A DNA stretch of 64,000 nt from Methanoculleus methanifontis (GTDB taxonomy: Archaea > Halobacteriota > Methanomicrobia > Methanomicrobiales > Methanoculleaceae), in the NCBI RefSeq assembly GCF_030464365.1, contig NZ_VCYI01000002.1:1-64000 (forward strand), in the 5' to 3' direction. Below the pieces are notes generated by a model. That model did no database searches, was not told the DNA's origin, and saw only the letters and a list, made by a program, of their open reading frames with translations. Below are positions 1 to 8,471 of the stretch, in pieces. A program made the position numbers and the translations under genes. Each line of letters begins with the position of its first letter. Position 1 is the stretch's first letter.

Positions 1-57
1 GCTGTTAACATATCAAACTGACGGAAGTTATTAGCCCGGACGTCGATAGGGTTTACC

Positions 58-423
58 ATGCTGGAACGGCAGGAGAAAACGGCACTTGCCGTCCTCGTAT
101 GCGTCATCGGGATCGTGCTTGCGGTGCACATCCTCTTCAACGCCGTCGGCCGACCGCTGGTGACGGAGCCGTACTCACCGGAGGTCCCGGACGGGGCGCT
201 GGTTCTCCTCGAAGGAAGTATTGAAGAGATCACGGAGACCTCGACCGGTGGACACCTGATCCTCAGCGTCAACGGCACCACGGTCTTCCTGCCGGAGAAC
301 GTGGTTGCCGGGCTCGAACTGCACGAAAACGAGAACGTAACGCTGTACGGGGTTGTTCAGACGTATCGCGGGAAACGAGAGGTGGTGGTAGCCTCCTCCG
401 GGGATATCCAGATCCTGAAATGA
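58..423 (+). CDS. Membrane-anchored OB-fold-like small protein
   Basis: I do not recognise a named family. The 121-residue product opens with one hydrophobic helix (about residues 9-30) that should anchor it in the membrane. After it comes a beta-rich domain (about 45-120) in which the pattern 'VLLEGSIEEI' ... 'NVTLYGVVQTY' resembles the strands of a small OB-fold of the tRNA_anti type. Several NxT/NxS sites lie in the part expected to be outside. It is the first gene in the window, so an upstream partner cannot be judged. Its stop nearly touches the stop of the convergent small gene to its right. The role is unknown. Confidence 0.75.
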   Translation: MLERQEKTALAVLVCVIGIVLAVHILFNAVGRPLVTEPYSPEVPDGALVLLEGSIEEITETSTGGHLILSVNGTTVFLPENVVAGLELHENENVTLYGVVQTYRGKREVVVASSGDIQILK

Positions 424-424
424 A

Positions 425-640
425 CTACTTAGTCTCCGTATAGAAGATATCGGCGTCGCCGGTATCCCCGAAGAGGGGCTGTCCCCGCCGGGACTTCCCG
501 CGGCTTTCTTCCTTCTTCGCAGTCTCCTGTTCAGGCTCCCGGCGGGCGGGGGCCGGGGTCTCGTCGGGCTTCTTCTTCCGCCCCCCCTCCACGCCGGAAC
601 CAGAAGGGAGGTCTCCGTCGTTGATCCGCACGCTCGGCAT
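425..640 (-). CDS. Small charged hydrophilic protein, unknown
   Basis: A 71-residue reading frame, very rich in Lys, Arg, Glu and Pro, with no hydrophobic segment and no motif I recognise. Longer in-frame starts exist, but I chose the ATG at 640 because a TATA-like element (GTCATATACC on the minus strand, around 663-672) lies about 25 bases upstream. That is the right distance for a leaderless archaeal mRNA. The middle of the protein is low complexity and probably disordered. It ends 'GDADIFYTETK'. It may be real, but a GC-rich chance frame cannot be excluded. Confidence 0.4.
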   Translation of the reverse strand: MPSVRINDGDLPSGSGVEGGRKKKPDETPAPARREPEQETAKKEESRGKSRRGQPLFGDTGDADIFYTETK

Positions 641-983
641 ACAGGATAATCGCCTGCCCGGTATATGACTCCTCTGGATCATCCAGCAGCCATATGAGGG
701 TTTTTCCAGTATAACGCGCCTCATCTTTGCCTCCGGTCGGGCGAGGTTACCGGGAGGGAATGAAAAGAATGCACAAGATCGGTTTTCACCGCACGGCGCG
801 CCGTCGCGCGGGCTTTGCACGGCAGAAAATCCAAAAAGCATCATCTCTCCGCACCGGGACATTCGACCATTGCGAGATGGGCGGTATTTCGGACAGGGAG
901 CGGCGGCGCGGGTATCGGGGTCGCGCTCCGGCCCCGGTCATCCGGGAGCGCGGTACCCGCGTTCTACGCCTGCCTCGTCCGGC

Positions 984-1496
984 TCACATAAACCGCTCGA
1001 ACCGGTCGCGGGAGACCCGGCAGATGGGGCAGGTCTCGGGCGGCTCGTTCCGGGCGCAGAGGTAGCCGCAGACCCGGCACCGCCAGACCGGGTAGTTCAG
1101 GGTTCCCGGTGCGCGGCCTGCCGTGGCGCGCTCCTCTTTCTGCCGGTTGCGCTCCGCAGGGGGCGGCCGCCGCTCCGGGACGGGGGCAGCGGCACGCTTC
1201 CCGCTCTCCACATCGGCGGTGACGTAGAGCGCGCAGTAGCAGGCCCCGTAATCGGCGAGATCGGGGTCGCGGTAGTCGCAGGGGCAGATCATGTCGAGAT
1301 CGTCCTCCCGGTCTCCCGAGGCGAGCCTGCAGGGGCAGGAGATGTAACCGTAGCGTTCCCGGTTCGCGAGCAGGCCCCTGACGAGACCGCGGGTGAACTC
1401 CCGGTCAGGGTTGAGGTGGTACCCGCCGGCCTCCGCCTCAGTTTCGAGGTCGCGCATGAGCCGGTCCACCTCACGGTCACTCACTGTGTTGGGCAC
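984..1496 (-). CDS. Ferredoxin:thioredoxin reductase catalytic domain fused to rubredoxin
   Basis: Residues 1-95 carry the three Cys pairs of the FTR catalytic subunit: CPCR (C54, C56), CPCD (C71, C73) and CYC (C86, C88). In the family these hold a [4Fe-4S] cluster beside a redox-active disulfide that reduces thioredoxin-like proteins with electrons from ferredoxin. A Pro/Arg/Glu-rich linker (about 100-130) leads to a C-terminal rubredoxin-like iron site, CRVCGYLC ... CPIC (C139, C142, C155, C158). There is no separate FTR variable chain, as is usual outside plants and cyanobacteria. The gene overlaps the end of the upstream glutaredoxin gene by 20 bases, so the two are cotranscribed and probably form an electron donor/acceptor pair in the cytoplasm. 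Confidence 0.88.
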   Translation of the reverse strand: MPNTVSDREVDRLMRDLETEAEAGGYHLNPDREFTRGLVRGLLANRERYGYISCPCRLASGDREDDLDMICPCDYRDPDLADYGACYCALYVTADVESGKRAAAPVPERRPPPAERNRQKEERATAGRAPGTLNYPVWRCRVCGYLCARNEPPETCPICRVSRDRFERFM

Positions 1497-1773
1497 CGAT
1501 CGCCTCCCGGATCTCTTCCTCCCGGAACCCCACGATCACCTTCGTCTCATCGATGACGACCGTCGGAAACGAGACCTGAGGGTTCCAGCGTTCGACCTCC
1601 CGGACCACGCGATCGCGCTCCTCCCCCGCGAGCAGATCCACGTAGACGTACGAGAACCCGACGCCGAGGTCGGTGAGAAGTTCCTTTGTGCGGGCACACC
1701 AGCCGCAGGTGCTCAGGGCGTAGAGCATTACCCTGCCGCGGTCGACGCCAGGCACGTGCTGCATCTCTACCAA
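1477..1773 (-). CDS. Glutaredoxin/NrdH-like thiol protein
   Basis: A 98-residue thioredoxin-fold protein with the active-site motif CGWC in 'LYALSTCGWCART' and the cis-proline region 'VSFPTVVIDE' typical of glutaredoxins. It should act as a small cytosolic dithiol carrier. Its gene precedes and overlaps the FTR-rubredoxin gene, so the FTR protein is the likely reductant (inference from gene order). The first Met adds about 15 residues before the first strand. A start at the internal Met of 'VMLYALSTC' would give a more typical length, so the exact N-terminus is uncertain. The upstream side is divergent from a secreted-protein gene. Confidence 0.85.
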   Translation of the reverse strand: MVEMQHVPGVDRGRVMLYALSTCGWCARTKELLTDLGVGFSYVYVDLLAGEERDRVVREVERWNPQVSFPTVVIDETKVIVGFREEEIREAIGAQHSE

Positions 1774-2000
1774 AAACCTTCCTCCGTCTCACCCCGCTAA
1801 GGGAGCCGAAGGTAAGTAGCTTGCCCCGGAGCGGGGAGGGTCAGGAGGAAGCAGGCTTGAGGAGAAGGAACAGGCCGGCGCCGCAGGGGAGAGAGAACAG
1901 ACGGGGTTTTCCCGTAAAGAGGAATGCCCGGCCAGACGGCCGGGCCCGGGTAACTTCTTATCCTGCCGTGCAGGAAGAAGGGAGTGAGGTGAAAGGAGGC

Positions 2001-2543
2001 ATGAGTCTCAGAAGATTTTCCGGAATCGCGGCCGCGCTCGTGCTCGCGGCATGCATCTGTGGTACGGCCGCCGCACAGCAGACGGGCATCGGCGAGATCG
2101 GGACCGTCGCCGCCAACGAGACGGTCACCATCGGCGGGACGACGAACCTCGCCCCCGGCAACCGCCTGCTCGTTGCGGTGACGCCGATCGGGTTCGGCCC
2201 GGGGAACGCCTCGGTGCAGGGAGGGACGTCGGGGACGGCCGTCGTGGAGGAGGGGGACGACACCGCGAACTCCTGGTCGTTTGACGTGGACACGACCGGG
2301 TTTGAGCCCGGGGAGTACAGCGTGACCGTGGAATGGGTCGAGGGCGACGCCACCGCAAGCACCACCTTCACCGTCGTCGAGGCGGCGGCGGTGACCCCGA
2401 CACCGACGGTGACCCCGGCCGCCACCACGCCGTCGACGACGACGGTGACGACGACCCCCACGCCGACCGCGGCAGGACCCGCTCTCCCGGCGGCGGCTGC
2501 CCTCGTGGCAGGGCTGGCGGGCTACCTGGTGCGGCGGCGGTAG
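2001..2543 (+). CDS. Secreted protein with Thr/Pro stalk and C-terminal membrane anchor
   Basis: The 180-residue product has a signal peptide (basic start, hydrophobic 'AAALVLAACICGTAAA'). A beta-rich ectodomain follows, with 'GTVAANETVTIGGTTNL' and 'FEPGEYSVTVEW'. A Thr/Pro stalk ('TPTPTVTPAATTP') precedes a short hydrophobic helix that ends in RRR. This is the usual plan of Methanomicrobiales cell-surface proteins processed at the C-terminus by an archaeosortase-like route, though no clear PGF motif is present. The start is set by the site GAGGTGA nine bases before this ATG. The ectodomain resembles the end of the DUF3821 protein at 6722. Substrate or ligand is unknown. Confidence 0.8.
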   Translation: MSLRRFSGIAAALVLAACICGTAAAQQTGIGEIGTVAANETVTIGGTTNLAPGNRLLVAVTPIGFGPGNASVQGGTSGTAVVEEGDDTANSWSFDVDTTGFEPGEYSVTVEWVEGDATASTTFTVVEAAAVTPTPTVTPAATTPSTTTVTTTPTPTAAGPALPAAAALVAGLAGYLVRRR

Positions 2544-2675
2544 GGGAACGCAGCCATTTTTACCGTTACGCCTAACGACTTCCTTCTCTTCGCGCCTTGC
2601 GCGAGCCCGGGTCACCATGACTGTCGCGGGTTAAAGCCCTGGCGTGTCTTTGCACCCAAAACCGCAGGCCTATGG

Positions 2676-3371
2676 TTAGCGGTAGGAGAGGTGCTTTGTA
2701 TAGAAGCTTCCTCTTTTCCTCATGCTTCTTAATCTGCTCAACGCAGATCCCGGCTGAAGCAACTCGATATTATACCTCTGTTTAAGAGTATCTCTAACTT
2801 CTCTGCGCAGTTTGTCATCTTTGGTGACAAAACACTCTGCCCGGACAAGGATGGCAGTTGTTAACAGAATTGCATCCTGGGTTTCAATCCCCTTACTGCT
2901 GAAGATCAGCCACGCGAATATCTCGGAGAAGTTATCTCCGTTCTCTCCAGGCTCATCTGAAAGTGGCACGATTGCGCCATTTTCAAACAATACATCGAAC
3001 GTACTCTGGATCTTTGCATAGATAGCTTCCGTACATTCATCAGGAATCTCAGGGAAATTTCTCCCGTCACGCCAGCGGGAGATAGGCAGGCCGTTTTTGA
3101 AAAGGATTATCGTCCGTAGTTCATCTCTTATGGCAGAAAAAAGCTCGTTTAGGGCGAGATACGATATATAAAAGTCACAAAGAGGTTTTTTATGCTGTTG
3201 TGAGATGACCTCATCGATAAACGATATCGACTGCGAATATCTGGCCAGATAGACCTCTTTGAACTCTTCAGATAACCCGTATCGATCGCAAAAAAGAGTT
3301 AAAACACCACTGTTGTGCATTACCCAGGGGGCAAGGATATTCGTATCGATGCACCAGATGCGTTGGACGAT
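2676..3371 (-). CDS. PIN-domain protein, no canonical start codon
   Basis: The frame codes for a PIN-type nuclease fold. The N-terminal strand reads 'IWCIDTNILAPWV', with the first acidic residue of the metal site. The later segment 'ETQDAILLTTAILV' plus 'FVTKDDKLRRE' matches the last acidic cluster. The first ATG (3320) lies after the IDTN motif, so starting there would delete the active site. Upstream in the same frame there is no ATG, GTG or TTG before a TGA at 3386-3384. An ATC at 3371-3369 lies seven bases after a strong GAGGAGGA ribosome site, exactly where a start should be. It follows a 44-codon gene by 12 bases, as in toxin-antitoxin pairs. The gene is less GC-rich than its neighbours, which suggests transfer. 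It is either started at ATC or inactivated by a start-codon mutation. Confidence 0.7.
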   Translation of the reverse strand: MVQRIWCIDTNILAPWVMHNSGVLTLFCDRYGLSEEFKEVYLARYSQSISFIDEVISQQHKKPLCDFYISYLALNELFSAIRDELRTIILFKNGLPISRWRDGRNFPEIPDECTEAIYAKIQSTFDVLFENGAIVPLSDEPGENGDNFSEIFAWLIFSSKGIETQDAILLTTAILVRAECFVTKDDKLRREVRDTLKQRYNIELLQPGSALSRLRSMRKRGSFYTKHLSYR

Positions 3372-3383
3372 TGTGATTCCTCC

Positions 3384-3518
3384 TCAGACTCGTTTTCCAG
3401 CCTTCCTCTTGGAGTTCCACAAGCCCTTGATCTGCCCTGCCTCCCCGTTAACAGACGACCTTTGCCTTAACTCATAGTACTTCCCTGTAACGGGGTTGTA
3501 GATCCTTTTCTTGGCCAT
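3384..3518 (-). CDS. 44-residue basic protein upstream of the PIN gene
   Basis: A small frame, MAKKRIYNPVTGKYYELR at its start, with many Lys/Arg and a 'GQIKGLWNSKRKAG' tail. It has the look of a compact nucleic-acid-binding or ribosome-associated peptide. Its TGA is followed at once by the ribosome site of the PIN-domain frame, so both should be on one mRNA. The position ahead of a PIN gene suggests an antitoxin or accessory role, but I recognise no antitoxin family. No strong ribosome site precedes its ATG. Confidence 0.6.
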   Translation of the reverse strand: MAKKRIYNPVTGKYYELRQRSSVNGEAGQIKGLWNSKRKAGKRV

Positions 3519-3612
3519 CGCTCTCACATGGTTCTCTCTCACCTACCTTATTATTCGTTTCGCTACTTCAACCTCCTGCCGCAACAGAGTCCTTCCGTAC
3601 TTCCCGCACACC

Positions 3613-4968
3613 TCACCGCCGGTCGACGATCCGCTTCGGCCGGCCGGGCGCCCGGTGGAGCTCGAGCCCGCCCGGCGGCGTGACGCTGCAGAGGATCTGC
3701 AGCGATCCGTCCTCGTATGCCCCCGAAAGGGCCGGAACCGACCGCAGGAGGGCGGCAAGGAACGTCTCCTCAACCGCCGCCGGATCAACGCGGGCGGGAT
3801 CGAGACACTCCATGCTCACCCGGAGGACGGTCTCCCCCGCCTCGTCGCCACCGTAGACGAACGCCTCGTACTCCCCGTTCAGGTAGGCCATGTTCTCGGG
3901 CGCAAAGACCGCCGCCTCCACGTCCACGCGGTTGAGCGCGATATCCCCGATCCGGATCGTCTCCGCCTCCCGCCGGGGGGAGGCGATCCGCATGTGCGTC
4001 CGGCCGCACCCGCACCGCTCCCGGGAGACGACCGAGCAGGTATCCTCCGTATCGTAGTTGATGAGGAGCGTCCCCGCCCTCTTTCCCGGCGCAAGGAGCG
4101 TCGTATAGACCAGCCGCCCGGTTTCGCCGTCATGGACGAACCGGTTCATCCCGGGGTCGTAGAGGTCGAAGTGAACCAGATCCTCGGGGACGTGCAGCCC
4201 TGCCTGGCGGATGCACTCGCCGCACATCGTCCCCTCGGTGCTCCCGTAGGAGTTGTAGACCGGGCACCCCCAGACCTCCTCCAGGTAACGCCTCGATTCC
4301 GGGGCGAAACTCTCGCCCCCGACAACGAGGCGTTTCACGCCCGCGTCCTGTGGCGGGTGCCCTTCCGCCTCCATCCTGCGGGCGAGCCGCAGAAGCTTGA
4401 AGACGCTCCCGATCAACGCCGTCGGGCGGTACTGTTCCATCACCCTGACCGGGAAGGTGCACTTCCCCTCCGGGACGATCGCCATCCCGATGTCCCGGGC
4501 GGCGAGGGTCATGGTGTTCGCGCCGACGTTCATCCCGTAGGAGGCGCAGACCACCACCCGGTCGCCGGCCTCGAACCCCTGCGATATGAAGAGCCGGGCG
4601 TACTTCTCCGCATACCGCTCCCAGTCCTCCCAGGTGAGGAAGAAACTCTTCGGGATACCGCTCGTCCCTGAGGTCTCGTTGACTGTGAAGACCGCCTCCC
4701 AGGGGACGCTCTTGAAGCAGAACTCCTCTTCGTGCGGGGGCTGGTACCGCCGGATCGTCGCCCCGGAGATGATGGGCAGATCACGGAGATCCTCGTGCTC
4801 CCGGATAGCCTCCGGGCGGATGTTGTGCCGCTCGAACCACCGGCGGTAGAAGGGCGAGTGCTCCCTCGCATACCGGATGGTCAGGCGGATCCGCTCGTCG
4901 ATCAGCGTATCGAGATCCGATCTTGCAAGCGTCTCCACCGCCGGGTCATGATATCGGTTGCCTGTCAT
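3613..4968 (-). CDS. PaaK-family adenylate-forming ligase (coenzyme F390 synthetase-like)
   Basis: A 451-residue member of the phenylacetate-CoA ligase branch of the ANL superfamily. Visible marks are the N-terminal 'AREHSPFYRRWF', the P-loop 'TSGTSGIPK' (about residue 100), the 'YNSYGSTEG' A5-type motif and the Cys-rich 'CGCGRTHMRI' segment typical of this branch. Methanogens use relatives of this family to adenylylate coenzyme F420 to F390, a reporter of oxygen or hydrogen state, and most close relatives carry that annotation. Acyl-CoA formation is the alternative, and the sequence alone does not decide between them. It is cytosolic and stands apart from neighbours, with the DASS transporter upstream on the same strand. 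Confidence 0.8.
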   Translation of the reverse strand: MTGNRYHDPAVETLARSDLDTLIDERIRLTIRYAREHSPFYRRWFERHNIRPEAIREHEDLRDLPIISGATIRRYQPPHEEEFCFKSVPWEAVFTVNETSGTSGIPKSFFLTWEDWERYAEKYARLFISQGFEAGDRVVVCASYGMNVGANTMTLAARDIGMAIVPEGKCTFPVRVMEQYRPTALIGSVFKLLRLARRMEAEGHPPQDAGVKRLVVGGESFAPESRRYLEEVWGCPVYNSYGSTEGTMCGECIRQAGLHVPEDLVHFDLYDPGMNRFVHDGETGRLVYTTLLAPGKRAGTLLINYDTEDTCSVVSRERCGCGRTHMRIASPRREAETIRIGDIALNRVDVEAAVFAPENMAYLNGEYEAFVYGGDEAGETVLRVSMECLDPARVDPAAVEETFLAALLRSVPALSGAYEDGSLQILCSVTPPGGLELHRAPGRPKRIVDRR

Positions 4969-5010
4969 CCGGCCGGGATAGGCGCAGGGGATAAAATAGG
5001 TGCCGGGGGA

Positions 5011-6519
5011 TCAGAGCGCCCAGGCGGGAATCTCCAGGGGAACCCCGAGCGCCCAGAGGACGATCGTGTAGAGGCAGATCATCCAGAGCGCCACGCCGAT
5101 GAGGTCGAGCGCCCAACCGGACCGGAGCAGATCTCTTGCAGTGATGTAGCCGCTCCCGTAGGCGACGGCGTTCGGCGGGGTGGCGACCGGGAGCATGAAC
5201 GCCATCGAAGCGCAGACCGCGGCGGTCATCATCAGGACGATCGGGTTCAAGCCCATGCTGACGGCAGTGACCGCCATGATCGGCATCAGGACGGCGGCCA
5301 TGGCCGTGTTCGAGGCGATCTCCGAGGCAAACGAGACCCCCAGCGCCACGATGAGGATCAGGAGGATGACCGGGAGCCCGTGGATGAGCGTGAGCGACTC
5401 GACGATCGCCGCGGCGAGTCCGCTCGCGAGGAACCCGTTCGAGAGGGCGATACCGCCGCCGAAGAGGAGGAGGATGCCCCAGGGGATCTTCACCGCCCAC
5501 TCCCACTCCATCGTAAAGATGCCCTTCTTCGCGTCGACCGGGAGGACGAAGAGGAGGAGAGCACCAAAGATCGCGATGGTGGAGTCCTTGATCCCGGGGA
5601 AGATCATGTCCAGACCCGGGACGATGAACCCGCCGATCTCCTTCGTCTGCGCAAAGACCCAGGCGAGGGCGGTCAGGGTAAAGACGATCAGCGTCCACCG
5701 CTCCCCGGTGGAGATCGAACCGAGTTTCTCGAGCTCCTCGCGGATGATCTCCCGGGCGCTTGGGAGGCTCGATCCCATCTGCCGGTAGGGAACCTCGATC
5801 AGCCAGAGCCAGGCAAGGATGAGGAATATGGCGGCGAACGGGACGCCGAACTTCATCCAGGTGAAGAAATCGATGGTGGGCGCGTCGGGAAAGATCGTCG
5901 CGAGCTGGGAGATGAAGATCCCGTTCGGGGGCGTGCCGATGATCGTGGCGATCCCCCCGATGCTCGCGGCGTAGGGGATGGAGAGGAGGAGGCACCGGGC
6001 GAGAGCCTGCTCTTTCCTGTCGAGATTCTCAAGGGCTTTGTCGGTCCCGGGAATGATCGTCAGGATGATCGCGACCGCGATCGGGATCATCATCATCGCT
6101 GTTGCCGTGTTCGAGATCCACATCGAGAGAAACGCCGTGGCGACCATGAACCCGAGCACCAGGCGCTTCGGGCTCGTTCCCACGAGACGTATGATATGCA
6201 GCGCGATTCGACGGTGCAGACCCCACCGCTGCATCGACATGGCGATGATGAACCCCCCGAGGAAGAGGAAGATCACCTCGTTACCGTATGACTCCGCCAC
6301 TTCCACCGGTGAGAGAACCCCAAGCACCGGGAAGAGAACCAGTGGAAGCAGGGCGGTCGCCTCAAGGGGGATGACGCCCGTGACCCAGAACAGGACCATC
6401 AGGATGGTCACTGCCGCGACGGCTTTGGCCTCAGGCGCAAGGATGGTGGGATCAACGGGAATCGCCAGAACCACGAAGAAGACGAGGACTGATGCGATGA
6501 TAAAGGCGACCCTGCTCAT
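5011..6519 (-). CDS. DASS/SLC13-family anion:sodium symporter
   Basis: A 502-residue integral membrane protein with about a dozen hydrophobic segments. It shows the features of the divalent anion/sodium symporter family, which takes up dicarboxylates, sulfate or phosphate. Key stretches include 'EATALLPLVLFPVLG', 'SMWISNTATAMMMIP' (the SNT substrate/Na motif of the first repeat) and 'ASEIASNTAMAAVLMPI' with a second SNT motif in the second repeat, then 'LPVATPPNAVAYGSG'. The paired SNT motifs indicate a functional transporter. Substrate cannot be told from sequence. On the minus strand an AT-rich element TATACTTAAATAA lies shortly upstream of the start and is a good promoter candidate. Confidence 0.9.
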   Translation of the reverse strand: MSRVAFIIASVLVFFVVLAIPVDPTILAPEAKAVAAVTILMVLFWVTGVIPLEATALLPLVLFPVLGVLSPVEVAESYGNEVIFLFLGGFIIAMSMQRWGLHRRIALHIIRLVGTSPKRLVLGFMVATAFLSMWISNTATAMMMIPIAVAIILTIIPGTDKALENLDRKEQALARCLLLSIPYAASIGGIATIIGTPPNGIFISQLATIFPDAPTIDFFTWMKFGVPFAAIFLILAWLWLIEVPYRQMGSSLPSAREIIREELEKLGSISTGERWTLIVFTLTALAWVFAQTKEIGGFIVPGLDMIFPGIKDSTIAIFGALLLFVLPVDAKKGIFTMEWEWAVKIPWGILLLFGGGIALSNGFLASGLAAAIVESLTLIHGLPVILLILIVALGVSFASEIASNTAMAAVLMPIMAVTAVSMGLNPIVLMMTAAVCASMAFMLPVATPPNAVAYGSGYITARDLLRSGWALDLIGVALWMICLYTIVLWALGVPLEIPAWAL

Positions 6520-6721
6520 TATCAGAAATAGGAGAAGAAATTATTTAAGTATAAGGAATCGAATTCTGCCGCATTTAAAGAAATTTAAGGAGATTCAGGC
6601 AATTAAAAAACCTCTTTTTCTTGACAGGCCGATCCGGACGCAGCTCGAACCGGTCCCGGCGGAGAAGAGCCGTCGCGCCACCGTACCAACTTATATCAGC
6701 AGAATCAGCATACGGGATACC

Positions 6722-7747
<1,026 letters not shown>

Positions 7748-7754
7748 GGAACGA

Positions 7755-8072
7755 TCAGCAGAACCGGCAGCCGCACCCGCACCCGCCGGCCGCGTCCCTG
7801 ATGCCGCGGAGGGCGGCAGCCGCCCATTTTACGACGCCCGGATCGGCATCCTCGAGCGCCTCCATGAGTGCCGGAACCGCTTCGGCATCCCCGATCATCC
7901 CGAGGGTATAGGCCGCCCACATCCTGAGCCGGGGATCGGGATCATCGAGCGCAGAGAGAAGCGGCGGGAGAGCGTCCCGGCCGAGAGCAGCGAGGTCCGA
8001 CGCCGCTACCATCCGGTCGGCAGTCTCTCCGTCGCGGAGAGTCCGGACCAGGGCTTCGGGATCCACTCTCAT
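7755..8072 (-). CDS. Short HEAT-repeat protein with C-terminal Cys cluster
   Basis: A 105-residue protein of about three HEAT/PBS-lyase helical repeats ('AASDLAALGRDALPPLLSAL', 'MWAAYTLGMIGDAEAVPALM', 'WAAAALRGI'). It ends in a metal-ligand-like tail, GGCGCGCRFC, with four Cys in eight residues. HEAT proteins of this size often act as binding scaffolds. The Cys tail hints at metal or cluster binding, but no partner is evident. It is convergent with the DUF3821 gene, their stops being seven bases apart. Confidence 0.75.
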   Translation of the reverse strand: MRVDPEALVRTLRDGETADRMVAASDLAALGRDALPPLLSALDDPDPRLRMWAAYTLGMIGDAEAVPALMEALEDADPGVVKWAAAALRGIRDAAGGCGCGCRFC

Positions 8073-8312
8073 AGAGGCGCCCTCCCCTCTTCCTCCTTTC
8101 TGTCGCCCGCAGTTCTGCCGTCAACCGATACGACTGCCGTACCCTCCCGCTCACTGACCGTTACGTTCATGGTCTTGTATCGGCGCGAGAGGGAAAAAAG
8201 GCGCTCGTTTTGTACCGAGGTTCACGCGACGCTTACGTTCTCCAAAAAAGGGCTTTGTTGAAATCCTTCACCCAGAGAATGAATTACCTCCAGATCATCC
8301 ATACCTCACCGA

Positions 8313-8390
8313 CTCACGCGAAGCCGCGAAGTCGCGAAGTCTGGATAGGTATTGACGGCCTCTTTCGCGTTCTTCGCGGCTTCGCGTGAG
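8313..8390. repeat. GCGAAG/CTTCGC hairpin element, copy 1
   Basis: Arms 8313-8331 and 8372-8390 are perfectly complementary over 19 bp, separated by a 40-base loop. The left arm contains CACGCGAAGCCGCGAAG. This is the cleanest copy of a family scattered through the window. It lies in the 8073-8471 gap, which otherwise holds no gene I can support. Confidence 0.85.
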
Positions 8391-8471
8391 GCCATGCCCC
8401 GACCTCTATTGAAAACCGAGTGTTATCCAGAGGTTGTGGAAAGCATTTCAACAGGGCTCAAAAAAGAATGG

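Noticed and set aside
4732-6291. Long open frame (519 codons) on the plus strand
   Set aside because: It is antisense to the PaaK-like ligase and the DASS transporter; its translation is a run of Arg, Asp, Glu and His without any fold-like pattern. High GC gives such shadows.
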